The translations under genes were made by a program, and so were the position numbers. Below the pieces are notes generated by a model. It worked only from the letters and a program-made list of their open reading frames with translations, ran no database searches and was not told the origin of the DNA. A stretch of DNA of 64,000 bases from JAABQG01 sp963726365 (GTDB lineage Bacteria > Pseudomonadota > Gammaproteobacteria > Burkholderiales > Burkholderiaceae_C). The stretch is from positions 90,902 to 154,901 of the forward strand of contig CAVSCI010000012.1 of the NCBI GenBank assembly GCA_963726365.1, given 5' to 3'. Positions 48,101 to 56,698 of this stretch are shown here, one piece after another. The first letter of the stretch is position 1. Each line of letters starts with the position of its first letter.

Positions 48101-48785
48101 CGCACTGGCCGAGCCCGCTCCCGCGCTGGCGCCCTTTCCGGGGGTCACAGGCGGCAAGCCAGCCGCGCCCTGGCGCGTGGTGGGACTGCCCGCCAGCGCC
48201 AAGCCGCTCACGCGTTTCGACATCACGACCATCGACGGGAACGCCGTCCTGCGGGTCCGCTCCGATCACTCCTACGCCAACCTGGTTCATGACTTGCCCG
48301 ATGTCGTGCTGGCGCCCGGCACGCAGCTGCGCTGGCGATGGCGTCTGGACCAGCCCCTGCCCGACGCGGACCTGCGGCGTCGCGACGCCGACGACACGGC
48401 GCTGAAGCTCTGCCTGCTGTTCAACATGCCCGTGGACAACCTGAGCTTCACGGATCGCAACGTGCTGCGCATGGCACGCACGCTCAGCGGCGAGAGACTG
48501 CCTGCCGCCACGCTGTGCTACGTCTGGGACAACACCCTGCCCGTGGGCACGCTGATCAACAACGCCTACAGTTCGCGCCTGCGCATGCTGGTGGTGGACA
48601 GCGGCCCCCAGTATCTGGGCCAATGGGTCAGCCATGACCGGGACGTCGTTGCCGATTTCCGGCGTGCCTTCGGGCACGAAAGCCCTGGCGTTGCACCGCT
48701 GGAGGCCGTCGCGGTCGGCGCCGATTCCGACAACACTGGCGGCAAGAGCCTGGGCTACGTCGGGGATGTCACACTCGCGCCATGA
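48045..48785 (+). CDS. DUF3047 secreted protein
   Basis: 246 residues from MPPSRIWTTTGLLTIWVASALA, a signal peptide, overlapping the DUF547 gene by 56 bases. Conserved DUF3047 stretches: FDITTIDGNAVLRVRSDHSYANL, LRWRWRLDQPL and RDVVADFRRAFG. Function unknown; probably periplasmic and translationally linked with its upstream neighbour. Confidence 0.8.
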   Translation: MPPSRIWTTTGLLTIWVASALAEPAPALAPFPGVTGGKPAAPWRVVGLPASAKPLTRFDITTIDGNAVLRVRSDHSYANLVHDLPDVVLAPGTQLRWRWRLDQPLPDADLRRRDADDTALKLCLLFNMPVDNLSFTDRNVLRMARTLSGERLPAATLCYVWDNTLPVGTLINNAYSSRLRMLVVDSGPQYLGQWVSHDRDVVADFRRAFGHESPGVAPLEAVAVGADSDNTGGKSLGYVGDVTLAP

Positions 48786-49918
48786 CCTCGAAATCGGGAC
48801 TCAAGAAACTGGTTCTGCTCGGCGCAGGCCACGCCCATGTGCACGTGCTGCACAGCCTGGCGCAAAGCCGCCCGGCCGACCTGCACCTCACCGTCATCGC
48901 GCCCTACCCGCGACAGCTTTACTCGGGCATGGTGCCGGGCTTCGTGGCGGGCCACTACACCCTGGACCAGTGCATGATCCCGCTGGACGGGCTGCTGGCA
49001 CGCTGCGGCGCACGCTACTTCCCGACCAGCGGCGTGGCCCTCGACGCCGATTTGAAAACGCTCACGCTGGCCAGCGGCGAGACGCTGTCCTGGGACTGGC
49101 TCAGCGTGAACACCGGACCGGTGATGGACCGCGAGAAGATCGAAGCCCTGATGCCTGGCGCGCGCGAGCACGCCCTGTTCGTGCGCCCGATCGAAGGCTT
49201 CGGCCAGCTCTGGCCCCAGGTGGCTGCGATGGGTCGCAGCCGCCCCATCCACCTGGCCGTGGTGGGCGCCGGCGCGGCCGGGCTGGAACTCGCCATGGCC
49301 GCCGCCCATGCCCTCGGCGGCGCGGGCTTCCCTGCGGGCAGCCGCGTGACGCTGGTGACCGGTGGCCCTGCGCCGGCGACGAGCTACCCGCCAAACGTCC
49401 AGAAGCGCGTGATCAAGGCGCTGCGTCGCCTGGGCATCACGGTGCTGCCGGATGCGTGCACGGGCGTGGGCCCCGGTGAAGTCCTGCTGGCCAGCGGCGC
49501 CCGCCTGGCGTGCGATGCCCCCTTGCTGGCCATCGGCGCGCAGGCGCCGGGGTGGCTGGCCGGCAGCGGGCTGGCGCTGGACGATGCGGGTTTCCTGGCA
49601 GTCAACGCCTTTCAGCAAAGCCTCAGCCACCCGCATGTCTTTGCCGCGGGCGACGTGGCCAGCCGGATTGATGCACCGCATCCGCGCAGCGGTGTGCACG
49701 CGGTGCGTGCCGGGCCGCCCTTGCTGGACAACCTGCGCGCGGCGCTGCAAGACCAGCCCCTGGCGCCCTACACCCCGCCGGCGCGCACTTTGAACCTGCT
49801 GGCCTGCGGCGCCCGTTACGCCATCGCTTCGTGGGGCAACCTGAGTTTCGAAGGGCGCTGGGTCTGGCACTGGAAGGACCATATCGACCGCAAATTCGTC
49901 GCCCGCTACGCATCATGA
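48782..49918 (+). CDS. SelD-associated pyridine nucleotide-disulfide oxidoreductase
   Basis: 378 residues. The N-terminal KLVLLGAGHAHVHVLHSLA and LYSGMVPGFVAGHYTLDQC match the family (TIGR03169) that in many bacteria is fused to the N-terminus of SelD. FAD-binding VVGAGAAGLELAMAAA and YSTSIS-like AAGDVASR segments are present. In this window it is separate from selD, 10 kb upstream, at the start of an apparent selenium-related run. Its stop overlaps the ATP-grasp start. Confidence 0.82.
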   Translation: MTSKSGLKKLVLLGAGHAHVHVLHSLAQSRPADLHLTVIAPYPRQLYSGMVPGFVAGHYTLDQCMIPLDGLLARCGARYFPTSGVALDADLKTLTLASGETLSWDWLSVNTGPVMDREKIEALMPGAREHALFVRPIEGFGQLWPQVAAMGRSRPIHLAVVGAGAAGLELAMAAAHALGGAGFPAGSRVTLVTGGPAPATSYPPNVQKRVIKALRRLGITVLPDACTGVGPGEVLLASGARLACDAPLLAIGAQAPGWLAGSGLALDDAGFLAVNAFQQSLSHPHVFAAGDVASRIDAPHPRSGVHAVRAGPPLLDNLRAALQDQPLAPYTPPARTLNLLACGARYAIASWGNLSFEGRWVWHWKDHIDRKFVARYAS

Positions 49919-51315
49919 CAGCGCCTGAGCTCCATGGGACCACGCTGGTCCTTTTCAATTTTGACTGGGACCGCGCCGGCTTTGCACGCCACGCGTCGCA
50001 CTGGCCGACCGCGAGCGCCGGCTTCGACCTGTTCAGTTTCCCGGACCAGCTGCGGCTGGCCTGGTTCGACCTCAACCGCTTCGTCGATCGCCTGGCGCGC
50101 CAAGCACCCCGGGAGGGCTGGCAGGCGGTCACCTCCAGCCACGAGCAGTTCGGCGCGCTGGCCGCCGCGCTGCTGGCCGAGCGCATGGGCTGGCCGGGCA
50201 CGCCGGTGAAAGCCGTGTTGGCCTGTCAGCACAAGCTGCACGCCCGGCGCGTGCTGCAGGAAGTCTGCCCCGAGGCCAATCCGCTGTTCGCCCCGCTGGC
50301 CGCCCGGTATGGCGAAGCCGCGCCCGAAGGGCTGGACTACCCCGCCTTCGTCAAGCCGGTCAAGGCGGCCTTCTCCGTGCTGGCGCGCAGCGTGGCGAAC
50401 CGCGAGGAACTCCAGCGCCACACCCGCTTTGGCGCCTGGGAACTGTGGATCATCCGCCACCTGGTGGAACCGTTCGAGCAGGTCTTGCAAGCACGCCTGC
50501 CGGGCACCGGCAGCGCGCACCGCCTGCTGGTGGAGGAACCGGTCAGCGCGCCGCAGTACAACCTCGACGGTTATGTCTGGCAGGGCGAGGTGCGGGCCAT
50601 CGGGGTGGTGGACGCCGTCATGTACCCGGACACGCAGGCCTTCATGCGCTTCGACGCGCCCAGCCGCCTCGACGCCCGGGTGCAGGCGCGCGCGCTCGAC
50701 GTGGCGCGCCGCTTCCTGACAACTGTCGGCTTCACGCATGGCCTGTTCAACATGGAGTTTTTCCACGACCCGACGACCGACCGCCTCACAGTGATCGAAT
50801 TCAACCCGCGCATGGCCGCCCAGCTGTCGGACATTCATGCACGCGTCCACGGCGTGGACCTCCACCGGATCGCGCTGGCCCTGGCGCATGGCCACGACCC
50901 GGCCAGCCTGCCCGGCGCAGCCCCTGCGGATGGGGCGGCGTCCAGCTTCGTGTACCGCGCGTTCTCCGCCAATGCCGTGCCGGCAATGCCCACGGTTGCG
51001 CAGCGTGCGGCCTTGAGGGCCGCCTTTCCCGATGCACTGTTGTTCGAATTCCCCAAACCCCGCGGGTCCATGGCGCGCGACTTCAAGTGGCTGGGCAGCT
51101 ACCGCTATGGCATCCTGCACCTGGGTGGCGCGGACGCCACCGACCTGCGCGCGCGTTGCGAACAAGCCAGCGCGTTGCTCGGCTGGCCCGCACCCTATGC
51201 CGAGGGACCGCCCGATGAACCGCTCGCGGATCCGGTCCGTCCTGAGCGTGACCGGCCGGCGCTGGCGACCCCGGCCCGCCCTTCCCCTGTTCTTTCAACG
51301 GAGTCTTCCCCATGA
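49915..51315 (+). CDS. ATP-grasp domain protein
   Basis: 466 residues from MTAPELHGTTLVLFNFDWD, in an ATGA overlap with the oxidoreductase. The ATP-grasp fold is visible in YPAFVKPVKAAFSVLARSV, LLVEEPVSAPQYNLDGYVW and FNMEFFHDPTTDRLTVIEFNPRMA (metal/ATP site). The last ~45 residues are Pro/Arg-rich. It should ligate a carboxylate to an amine or similar; substrate unknown. Part of a three-gene unit with the oxidoreductase and the YHS lipoprotein. Confidence 0.82.
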   Translation: MTAPELHGTTLVLFNFDWDRAGFARHASHWPTASAGFDLFSFPDQLRLAWFDLNRFVDRLARQAPREGWQAVTSSHEQFGALAAALLAERMGWPGTPVKAVLACQHKLHARRVLQEVCPEANPLFAPLAARYGEAAPEGLDYPAFVKPVKAAFSVLARSVANREELQRHTRFGAWELWIIRHLVEPFEQVLQARLPGTGSAHRLLVEEPVSAPQYNLDGYVWQGEVRAIGVVDAVMYPDTQAFMRFDAPSRLDARVQARALDVARRFLTTVGFTHGLFNMEFFHDPTTDRLTVIEFNPRMAAQLSDIHARVHGVDLHRIALALAHGHDPASLPGAAPADGAASSFVYRAFSANAVPAMPTVAQRAALRAAFPDALLFEFPKPRGSMARDFKWLGSYRYGILHLGGADATDLRARCEQASALLGWPAPYAEGPPDEPLADPVRPERDRPALATPARPSPVLSTESSP

Positions 51316-51911
51316 AACTGATCCCGCTTTCCGCCCGCACGGTGGCCACCCTGGCCCTGGTCGTGTCTCTCGCCGGCTGTGGCGCGATGAACGCGCAAAA
51401 CCCTTCCTCGGCGCTGCAACCGGTCAACGCCGTGCCTGATGAGGTGGACAGTCGCCTGTTCCTCAAAGGCGCCGACGTGGTGGCCTACTTCACGCAGAAC
51501 CAGTATGTGCAGGGCTCGCCGCAGTTCAAGAGCAATTACGAGGGCGTCACATTCCGCTTTGCCAGCACCGGCAACAAGGCCCTGTTCGACCAGGCCCCCA
51601 CCCGCTACCTGCCGCAATACGGCGGCTACTGCGCCAACGGCCTGGTCTACGGCATCCCCTGGGGCGGCGACGCCGACACCTGGAAGATGATCGACGGCAA
51701 GCTCTACATCTTCGGGGGCCAAGCCTCCAAGGATGCGTTCGAGCTCGACGAGGCCGGCAACCTGAAGCTCGCCGAAAAATACTGGAACGACGAGGTCAAG
51801 GGCAGCAACAGCTTCTGGCAGCGCAGCAAGCGCCTGGTGTTCAAGGTGCCGCACTACAAGACCGGTGACGAGCTCGCCGCGCAGGTCGCCGCAGCCAAGG
51901 CGAAGAAATGA
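51312..51911 (+). CDS. YHS-domain lipoprotein
   Basis: 199 residues with lipobox LAGC (about 20-23). The YHS-type core DVVAYFTQNQYVQGSPQF and RYLPQYGGYCANGLVYG is the metal-binding module of the family. Ends in an Ala/Lys helix. Starts in an ATGA overlap with the ATP-grasp gene. YHS proteins bind copper or other metals in the envelope; no specific ligand is inferable. Confidence 0.85.
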   Translation: MKLIPLSARTVATLALVVSLAGCGAMNAQNPSSALQPVNAVPDEVDSRLFLKGADVVAYFTQNQYVQGSPQFKSNYEGVTFRFASTGNKALFDQAPTRYLPQYGGYCANGLVYGIPWGGDADTWKMIDGKLYIFGGQASKDAFELDEAGNLKLAEKYWNDEVKGSNSFWQRSKRLVFKVPHYKTGDELAAQVAAAKAKK

Positions 51912-51915
51912 CCGT

Positions 51916-52750
51916 TCAGCGCGACATGAGGCGGCGCGCCAGGTAGCTGGCGGCGTCCACCAGCGCCACCAGCGCCATCATCGCGATCAGCACCGAGCTG
52001 GTCTCGCCCATCTGGAACAGGCCCATGTGAAAGGCCAGCATCTGGCCCAGCCCGCCGGCGCCCACCACGCCCAGCACCGCGGCGGCGCGGATGTTGTTTT
52101 CCCAGCGGTACAGGGTGTAGCTCAGCAACTGCGGCAGCACCTGGGGCAGGGTCGCGTACAGCAGCACCCGGCCCTCGCCCACGCCGCGCACGCGCAGCGC
52201 GAACGCCGGGCCTTCCGGGGCGTTCTCGATCGCCTCGGCAAAAAGGCGCCCGAGCACGCCGCTGGTGTGCAGTGCCAGCGCCAGCGTGCCGGCAAAGGGC
52301 CCCAGCCCGGCCATGATCAGCAGCAGCGCGGCCCAGACCAGCTCTGGGATGCTGCGCAACGCGTTCAGGACCAGGCGCGTCAACCCACGCCAGCGCGCGC
52401 GGTCCTGCGCATGCGTGCGGCTGGCGGGCAACGCCAGCGCCAGGCCCAGCATTGCCGCCAGCAGGGTGCCCAGCGCCGACATCGCCAGCGTTTCCAGCGT
52501 GGCCGGCAGCAGTTTCTTCAGGAACGCCGCGCTGGTCTCGGGCGCCAGCAGCTCGCCCAGGAAGCGGCCCATCTTGCGTGCGGCATCCACAGAGAAGAAA
52601 CTTGCCCCATTGCAGGTCCAGCGTCCCAAAACTCAGGACCGTCAGCACGATCAGCCCGGCCACCCACCAGCAGGCCCGGCAGCGCGCGTCGAACAGCGGC
52701 GGCGGCAGCCTGAAGCGCTCGTTCGCCGCGGGGGTTGCTGGGTTCCTCAT
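51916..52750 (-). CDS. phnE: PhnE-type ABC transporter permease 2; one +1 frame break
   Basis: The binding-protein-dependent permease motif reads AIENAPEGPAFALRVRGVG and the C-terminal part ends LYRWENNIRAAAVLGVVGAGGLGQML. An extra base near 52600 breaks the N-terminal ~50 residues; correcting it gives about 277 residues with five to six membrane segments. Partner of the second permease encoded just upstream. Confidence 0.83.
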
Positions 52751-52759
52751 CGCGCGACC

Positions 52760-53602
52760 TTAGCCCAGCGCCTTGCGCAGCGCCGCACTGGCGCGGTCGG
52801 CCAGGGCCACCAGGGCCATGAACACCAGCAGCATGGTGGCCACTTCAGAGCCGTTGAACATCTTCATCGAAGAATCCATCATCTGGCCCAGTCCGCCAGC
52901 ACCCACGAAGCCCAGCACGGCGGACGAGCGGATGGCGCATTCCCATCGGTACACGGTGTAGCTGGTGAGTTCGGCGCCGTTCTGCGGCAGCAGGCCGTAG
53001 AAGAAGGCCTGCAGGCGCCCGCTGCCATTGCGCAGCAGGCTGGTGGTGGCATGCGCCTCGCCGCTCTCCAGGATCTCGCCATAGACCTTGCCGAGCATGC
53101 CGCCGTAGGTCAGGGCGATGGCCAGCACGCCGGCCGTGGGGCCCAGGCCCACCACGCGCACGAACACCAGCGCCCAGATCAGCTCGGGCACGCTGCGCAG
53201 CACGATCAGCAGGGCGCGCACCGCCTGGCGCAGCACGGCCGGCATCAGCGCCATGCGCCCGGTCAGGCCCGACACCGACAGCACCCGCACCGACAGCAGC
53301 GCCAGCGGAACCGCCAGCACCAGCGCCAGCGCAATGCCGGCGGTGGCCATGGCCACGGTGCGCCAGGTCTCGCGCGCCACCAGCGCCAGGAAATCCGGGT
53401 TCAATGCGGGCGGAAAAAAGTCGCCGAGAAAGCGCAGGGTCGGCTTCAGGCTGCCCGGCTCCAGCAGCACCCAGGGCTTGAACTCGGTGAGCACCAGCAA
53501 AGGCCACAGCAGCACCAGCGCGGCCGCCGCCCACGCCATGCGACCCAGCCAGGCGGGGTCGCGCCGCTCGGGGGGAGGCAACGGAAGGCTCGACGCGCTC
53601 AT
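52760..53602 (-). CDS. phnE: PhnE-type ABC transporter permease 1
   Basis: 280 residues from MSASSLPLPPPERR. Contains the EAA-type loop ILESGEAHATTSLLRNGSGR and the C-terminal LYRWE-like YRWECAIRSSAVLGFVGAGGLGQMMD. Six membrane segments. Together with the second PhnE it forms the channel of an oxyanion ABC importer fed by the PhnD-like protein. Confidence 0.87.
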   Translation of the reverse strand: MSASSLPLPPPERRDPAWLGRMAWAAAALVLLWPLLVLTEFKPWVLLEPGSLKPTLRFLGDFFPPALNPDFLALVARETWRTVAMATAGIALALVLAVPLALLSVRVLSVSGLTGRMALMPAVLRQAVRALLIVLRSVPELIWALVFVRVVGLGPTAGVLAIALTYGGMLGKVYGEILESGEAHATTSLLRNGSGRLQAFFYGLLPQNGAELTSYTVYRWECAIRSSAVLGFVGAGGLGQMMDSSMKMFNGSEVATMLLVFMALVALADRASAALRKALG

Positions 53603-53622
53603 GAAAAGCTGCTGCGGTGGCT

Positions 53623-54543
53623 TCAGCGGCAATGCATGACTACCGGCGGCGAACCCGCGGCGGGGACTTCCACCATTTCGGGGGCCGGGCCCGTCAGCTC
53701 GTCCAGGTGCTGCGCATACAGCGCGCGCAGGCGCTCCGGCGTGACCTGCGTGGCCGGCAGGTCGAAAGCGAGCTCGCCCTCGCGCAGGCCGATGATGCGG
53801 GGGAAATGCGCCAGCGCCATCTCCACATGGTGCAACGTGGCCACCAGCGTGGCGCCGCGCTCGCGCGCCGCCTGCGTGAGCGAGGCGATGGCCTGCGCGG
53901 CGCGCGTCGGGTCCAGGGCGGACAGCGGCTCATCCACCAAAAGCAAAGTTGTCGCCCCCACGATTGCCACTTCGTGTGCTGCGCTGCCCCCCGAGGGGAC
54001 CCGCCTTGCTTGGGGCGGCCCGGCGCTGCGGCGAACCTCCAGGGCCACCAGCGCCCGCGCCAGGCCGACGCGCTGGCGCTCGCCGCCGGAGAGCCGGTCC
54101 ACCCGGTCGAACAGCTTGTCCGAAAGGTCGAAGCGCGCCAGGGCGGCATCGGCCATCGCGATGGCGCTGGGGTAGATCAGGCTGCGCAGGCTCTGCCACA
54201 GGCTGATGTGCGGCAATCGCCCGGCCAGCACGGCCGTCACCACGCGCTGGCGCGGCGGCAGCGGCGGCACCTGCGGCGCCAGGAAAAGTTGGCCACGCAA
54301 GCGATGCAGGTCGCCACGCGGCAGGGTCCAGGGATCGCGGCCGTCCAGGGCGAGCGCGCCACCTGACGGCGCCAGCGCGCAGGCCAGCAGGTGCAGCAGC
54401 GTGGTCTTGCCGGCGCCCGAAGGGCCGATCACGGCGACCTGCTCGCCCGCGCCGACCTCCAGGCTTAAGGCCCGCAGTGCATCCGGCGCACCGGCACGCG
54501 CCGCCGGATGGCGGCCGGAACAGGCTTGCAGCGCAATTTTCAT
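53623..54543 (-). CDS. phnC: PhnC-type ABC transporter ATPase with repeat-encoded insertion
   Basis: 306 residues; usual PhnC is about 270. Walker A GPSGAGKT (40-47), signature LSGGERQRV (151-159) and Walker B TLLLVDEP (199-206). Between signature and Walker B about 29 residues (EVRRSAGPPQARRVPSGGSA..) are encoded by the GC-hairpin repeat at 53954-54024, in frame. These residues are normally adjacent (LVA-x-PTLLLVDEP), so the insertion lies in the helical/core junction of the nucleotide-binding domain. Whether the ATPase still works is open. Energises the PhnE permeases. Confidence 0.87.
   Translation of the reverse strand: MKIALQACSGRHPAARAGAPDALRALSLEVGAGEQVAVIGPSGAGKTTLLHLLACALAPSGGALALDGRDPWTLPRGDLHRLRGQLFLAPQVPPLPPRQRVVTAVLAGRLPHISLWQSLRSLIYPSAIAMADAALARFDLSDKLFDRVDRLSGGERQRVGLARALVALEVRRSAGPPQARRVPSGGSAAHEVAIVGATTLLLVDEPLSALDPTRAAQAIASLTQAARERGATLVATLHHVEMALAHFPRIIGLREGELAFDLPATQVTPERLRALYAQHLDELTGPAPEMVEVPAAGSPPVVMHCR
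53954..54024 (-). repeat. GC-hairpin repeat, copy C (in frame inside phnC)
   Basis: 71 bases, reverse orientation relative to copies A and B, with the same ends (GCCGGGCC, GTGGGGGC) and core CCCCTCGGGGGGCAGCG. Reads RRSAGPPQ..PSGGSAAH in PhnC, similar to PPPGRPKA..PSGGSEDT in RecJ, so both insertions use the same frame of the repeat. Confidence 0.85.
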
Positions 54544-54555
54544 GAAGAATGAGCC

Positions 54556-54604
54556 GTGGCCCAGCGTCGAATGGTCATTGTCTGCTATGAAACTTGGTCC
54601 ATGC
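54556..54604 (+). repeat. ATAGC-centred palindromic repeat, copy 6
   Basis: GGCCCAGCGTCGAATGGTCATTG, then CTGCTATGAAAC. It lies in the gap between phnD and phnC, between the binding protein and the ATPase of the same transporter. Confidence 0.6.
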
Positions 54605-54634
54605 CATTCTGGCGCCCTGGCCCGGCCGGGCGTC

Positions 54635-55501
54635 TTACTTCAGCAAGCCGGCGCTGCGGGCGGCCGCTTCGATGCCCTTGTAGTTGTCGGCCTTGGTCGG
54701 CACGAACTTCGTGGCGCGCTGCAGTTCCAGGATTTCCTTGCCCTCGGGCGTGGCCGGGTTCAGGTCCAGGAAGGCCTTCGACAGTTTTTCCTTCAGCGCG
54801 GCCGGCATGTCGGCGTGCACCGTCCAGTTGTAGTCGTAGTAGGACGGCGTGGTGTAGAACACGCGCACCTTGGAGGTGTCGACCTTTTTGTCGGCGACGA
54901 ACTTGTCCCACACAGAGATGTTCAGCGCGCCGGCGTCCACCTTGCCGGCGGCCACGGCGGCAATCGTGGCGTCGTGCGCGCCCGAATAGGCCACGCGCTT
55001 GAAATCCTTGTCCGGGTCCACCTTGGCTTCCAGCAGGAAGCTGCGCGGCATCAGGTGGCCCGAGGTGCTGGACTGCGAGCCGAAGCTCACGTTCTTGCCC
55101 TTCAGGTCGGCCAGCGTCCTGATGGCGGGGTCGGTGGTGATGAAGACCGACTTGAAGGTCTCGTCCTCGGCGCGCTGCACCAGCGGCACGGCCTTGCCGC
55201 CCGAGCGCACATTGGCCTGCACGAAGGTGAAGCCGCCGAACCAGGCCATGTCGACCTGCTTGTTGGCCAGCGCCTCGACCGAGGCCGCGTAATCGGTCAC
55301 CGGGGTGAACTCGACCTTCATGCCCAGGCGGTTCTCCAGGTACTTGACCAGCGGCGCGGACTTGCGCGCCAGCTCGGTCGGCGACTCGTCGGGAATGGCC
55401 GTGAACTTGAAAACGGCCTGTGCGGCGGCGTGGCCGGCGAAGGCGACAAGTGCCAAGGCCGCTAACGACCGGACGATGCGGGAAACGGAAAAAGCAGACA
55501 T
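54635..55501 (-). CDS. phnD: PhnD-like ABC substrate-binding protein, probable selenium-oxyanion type
   Basis: 288 residues with signal peptide (about 1-28, ends AAAQA). The pattern FKFTAIPDESPTELARKSAPL, VDMAWFGGFTFVQANVRSG and SFGSQSSTSGHLMPRSFL is the phosphonate-type binding-protein fold; this sequence subgroup resembles proteins annotated as putative selenate ABC transporter binding proteins. It heads the phnD-phnC-phnE-phnE unit. Neighbouring selD, senA and senB support a selenium substrate; a phosphonate or phosphite role cannot be excluded. Confidence 0.75.
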   Translation of the reverse strand: MSAFSVSRIVRSLAALALVAFAGHAAAQAVFKFTAIPDESPTELARKSAPLVKYLENRLGMKVEFTPVTDYAASVEALANKQVDMAWFGGFTFVQANVRSGGKAVPLVQRAEDETFKSVFITTDPAIRTLADLKGKNVSFGSQSSTSGHLMPRSFLLEAKVDPDKDFKRVAYSGAHDATIAAVAAGKVDAGALNISVWDKFVADKKVDTSKVRVFYTTPSYYDYNWTVHADMPAALKEKLSKAFLDLNPATPEGKEILELQRATKFVPTKADNYKGIEAAARSAGLLK

Positions 55502-55591
55502 GAAATGACTCCAGCAGTTACAAACAAACCACGCCGGATTACACCCCAGAAGGCCAATCCCCTGCTGGCGCAGCGCCTGCTACATTGCGCC

Positions 55592-56605
55592 ATGGTTTCA
55601 GCCTCCGCCCCCGCATCGCCTCACCGCACCCCTCGCTTCGTGCAACTGCACCGTGAAGACCAGGCCGCGGTGCGCGACGAACTGCTGCGCGGCCTGATGG
55701 CCCCCGCCGCCTTCACCGCGCCCAAGTACCTCTACGATGCCCTGGGCTCGCGCCTGTTCGACGCCATCACCGAGTTGCCGGAGTACTACCCCACGCGCAC
55801 CGAAGCCGGCATCTTCGCCGCCCACGCCGCGGAAATGGCCCGCTGCGTGCCGGCAGGGGCCACGCTGGTGGACCTGGGCGCGGGCAACTGCCAGAAGGCG
55901 GCGCGGCTGTTCGAGGTGTTCAAGCCGAAGCGCTACGTCGCCGTGGACATTTCGGTGGACTACCTGCGCGACGCGCTGGCCGCGCTGCAGCGGCAGCATC
56001 CGGCGCTGGAGGTGGTCGGCGTGGGCATGGACTTCTCGCAGTCGCTGGCGTTGCCGCCCGAGGCGCTGTCAGCCGGCGACGGCAGCGACCCGGCCCCGCT
56101 GCTGGTGTTTTACCCGGGCTCCAGCATCGGCAACTTCACGCCCGACGAGGCGCTGCGCTTCCTGCGCGACGTGCATGGCGCCTGCGCGCGCGGTGGCCCC
56201 GGCGGCGGCCTGCTGATCGGCGTGGACCGGGTCAAGGCCGCCAGCGTGCTGGAACCCGCGTATGACGATGCCTTGGGCGTGACCGCCGCCTTCAACCGCA
56301 ACCTGCTGCCGCGCATCAACCGCCTGGCGGGCACCGACTTCCAGCTCCCCGACTGGCGGCACGTGGCCTTGTACAACAGCGCCGTGTCGCGCATCGAGAT
56401 GCACCTGGAGGCGCTGCGCGACGTGACGGTGCACTGGCCCGGCGGCAAGCGGGCTTTCACTTGCGGCGAGCGCATCCACACCGAGAACTCGTACAAATGG
56501 CAGGTGCCGGACTTCGAGGCGCTGCTGCGCGCCGCCGGCTTTCAGGGCACCCAGGTCTGGACGGATGCGAAAGACTGGTTTTCCGTGTTCTGGGCGCAGG
56601 CCTGA
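55592..56605 (+). CDS. egtD: L-histidine N(alpha)-methyltransferase EgtD
   Basis: 337 residues from MVSASAPASPHRTPRFVQL. Family features: TAPKYLYDALGSRLFDAITELPEYYPTRTE, SAM-binding VDLGAGNCQKAARL, and PGSSIGNFTPDEA. EgtD trimethylates histidine to hercynine, the common precursor of ergothioneine and selenoneine. It is divergent from phnD and convergent with senA. The upstream in-frame start at 55505 was rejected as not family-like. Confidence 0.93.
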   Translation: MVSASAPASPHRTPRFVQLHREDQAAVRDELLRGLMAPAAFTAPKYLYDALGSRLFDAITELPEYYPTRTEAGIFAAHAAEMARCVPAGATLVDLGAGNCQKAARLFEVFKPKRYVAVDISVDYLRDALAALQRQHPALEVVGVGMDFSQSLALPPEALSAGDGSDPAPLLVFYPGSSIGNFTPDEALRFLRDVHGACARGGPGGGLLIGVDRVKAASVLEPAYDDALGVTAAFNRNLLPRINRLAGTDFQLPDWRHVALYNSAVSRIEMHLEALRDVTVHWPGGKRAFTCGERIHTENSYKWQVPDFEALLRAAGFQGTQVWTDAKDWFSVFWAQA

Positions 56606-56630
56606 GGTCGGGTCGAAGAGACTGGTTACT

Positions 56631-56692
56631 TCGCTATTGATAGCAAACTGTGACGATCCGACGCTGGGAATGTGCCAAAAAACTTTGAAATC
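56631..56692 (-). repeat. ATAGC-centred palindromic repeat, copy 7
   Basis: On the minus strand ATTTCAAAGTTTTTTGGCAC, ATTCCCAGCGTCGGATCGTC and GCTATCAATAGCG. Lies between the convergent egtD and senA genes, directly after the senA stop. Closely aligns with copy 3. Confidence 0.7.
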
Positions 56693-56698
56693 TCGGTT

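Noticed and set aside
53560..53602. Fifth GC-hairpin repeat at the start of the first phnE gene
   Set aside because: Only a short CTCGGGGGG stretch is shared; the flanking conserved ends of the repeat are missing.
53954..54024. Intein or domain insertion in PhnC
   Set aside because: Only 29 residues, no splicing motifs, and the DNA matches a dispersed repeat found in other genes.
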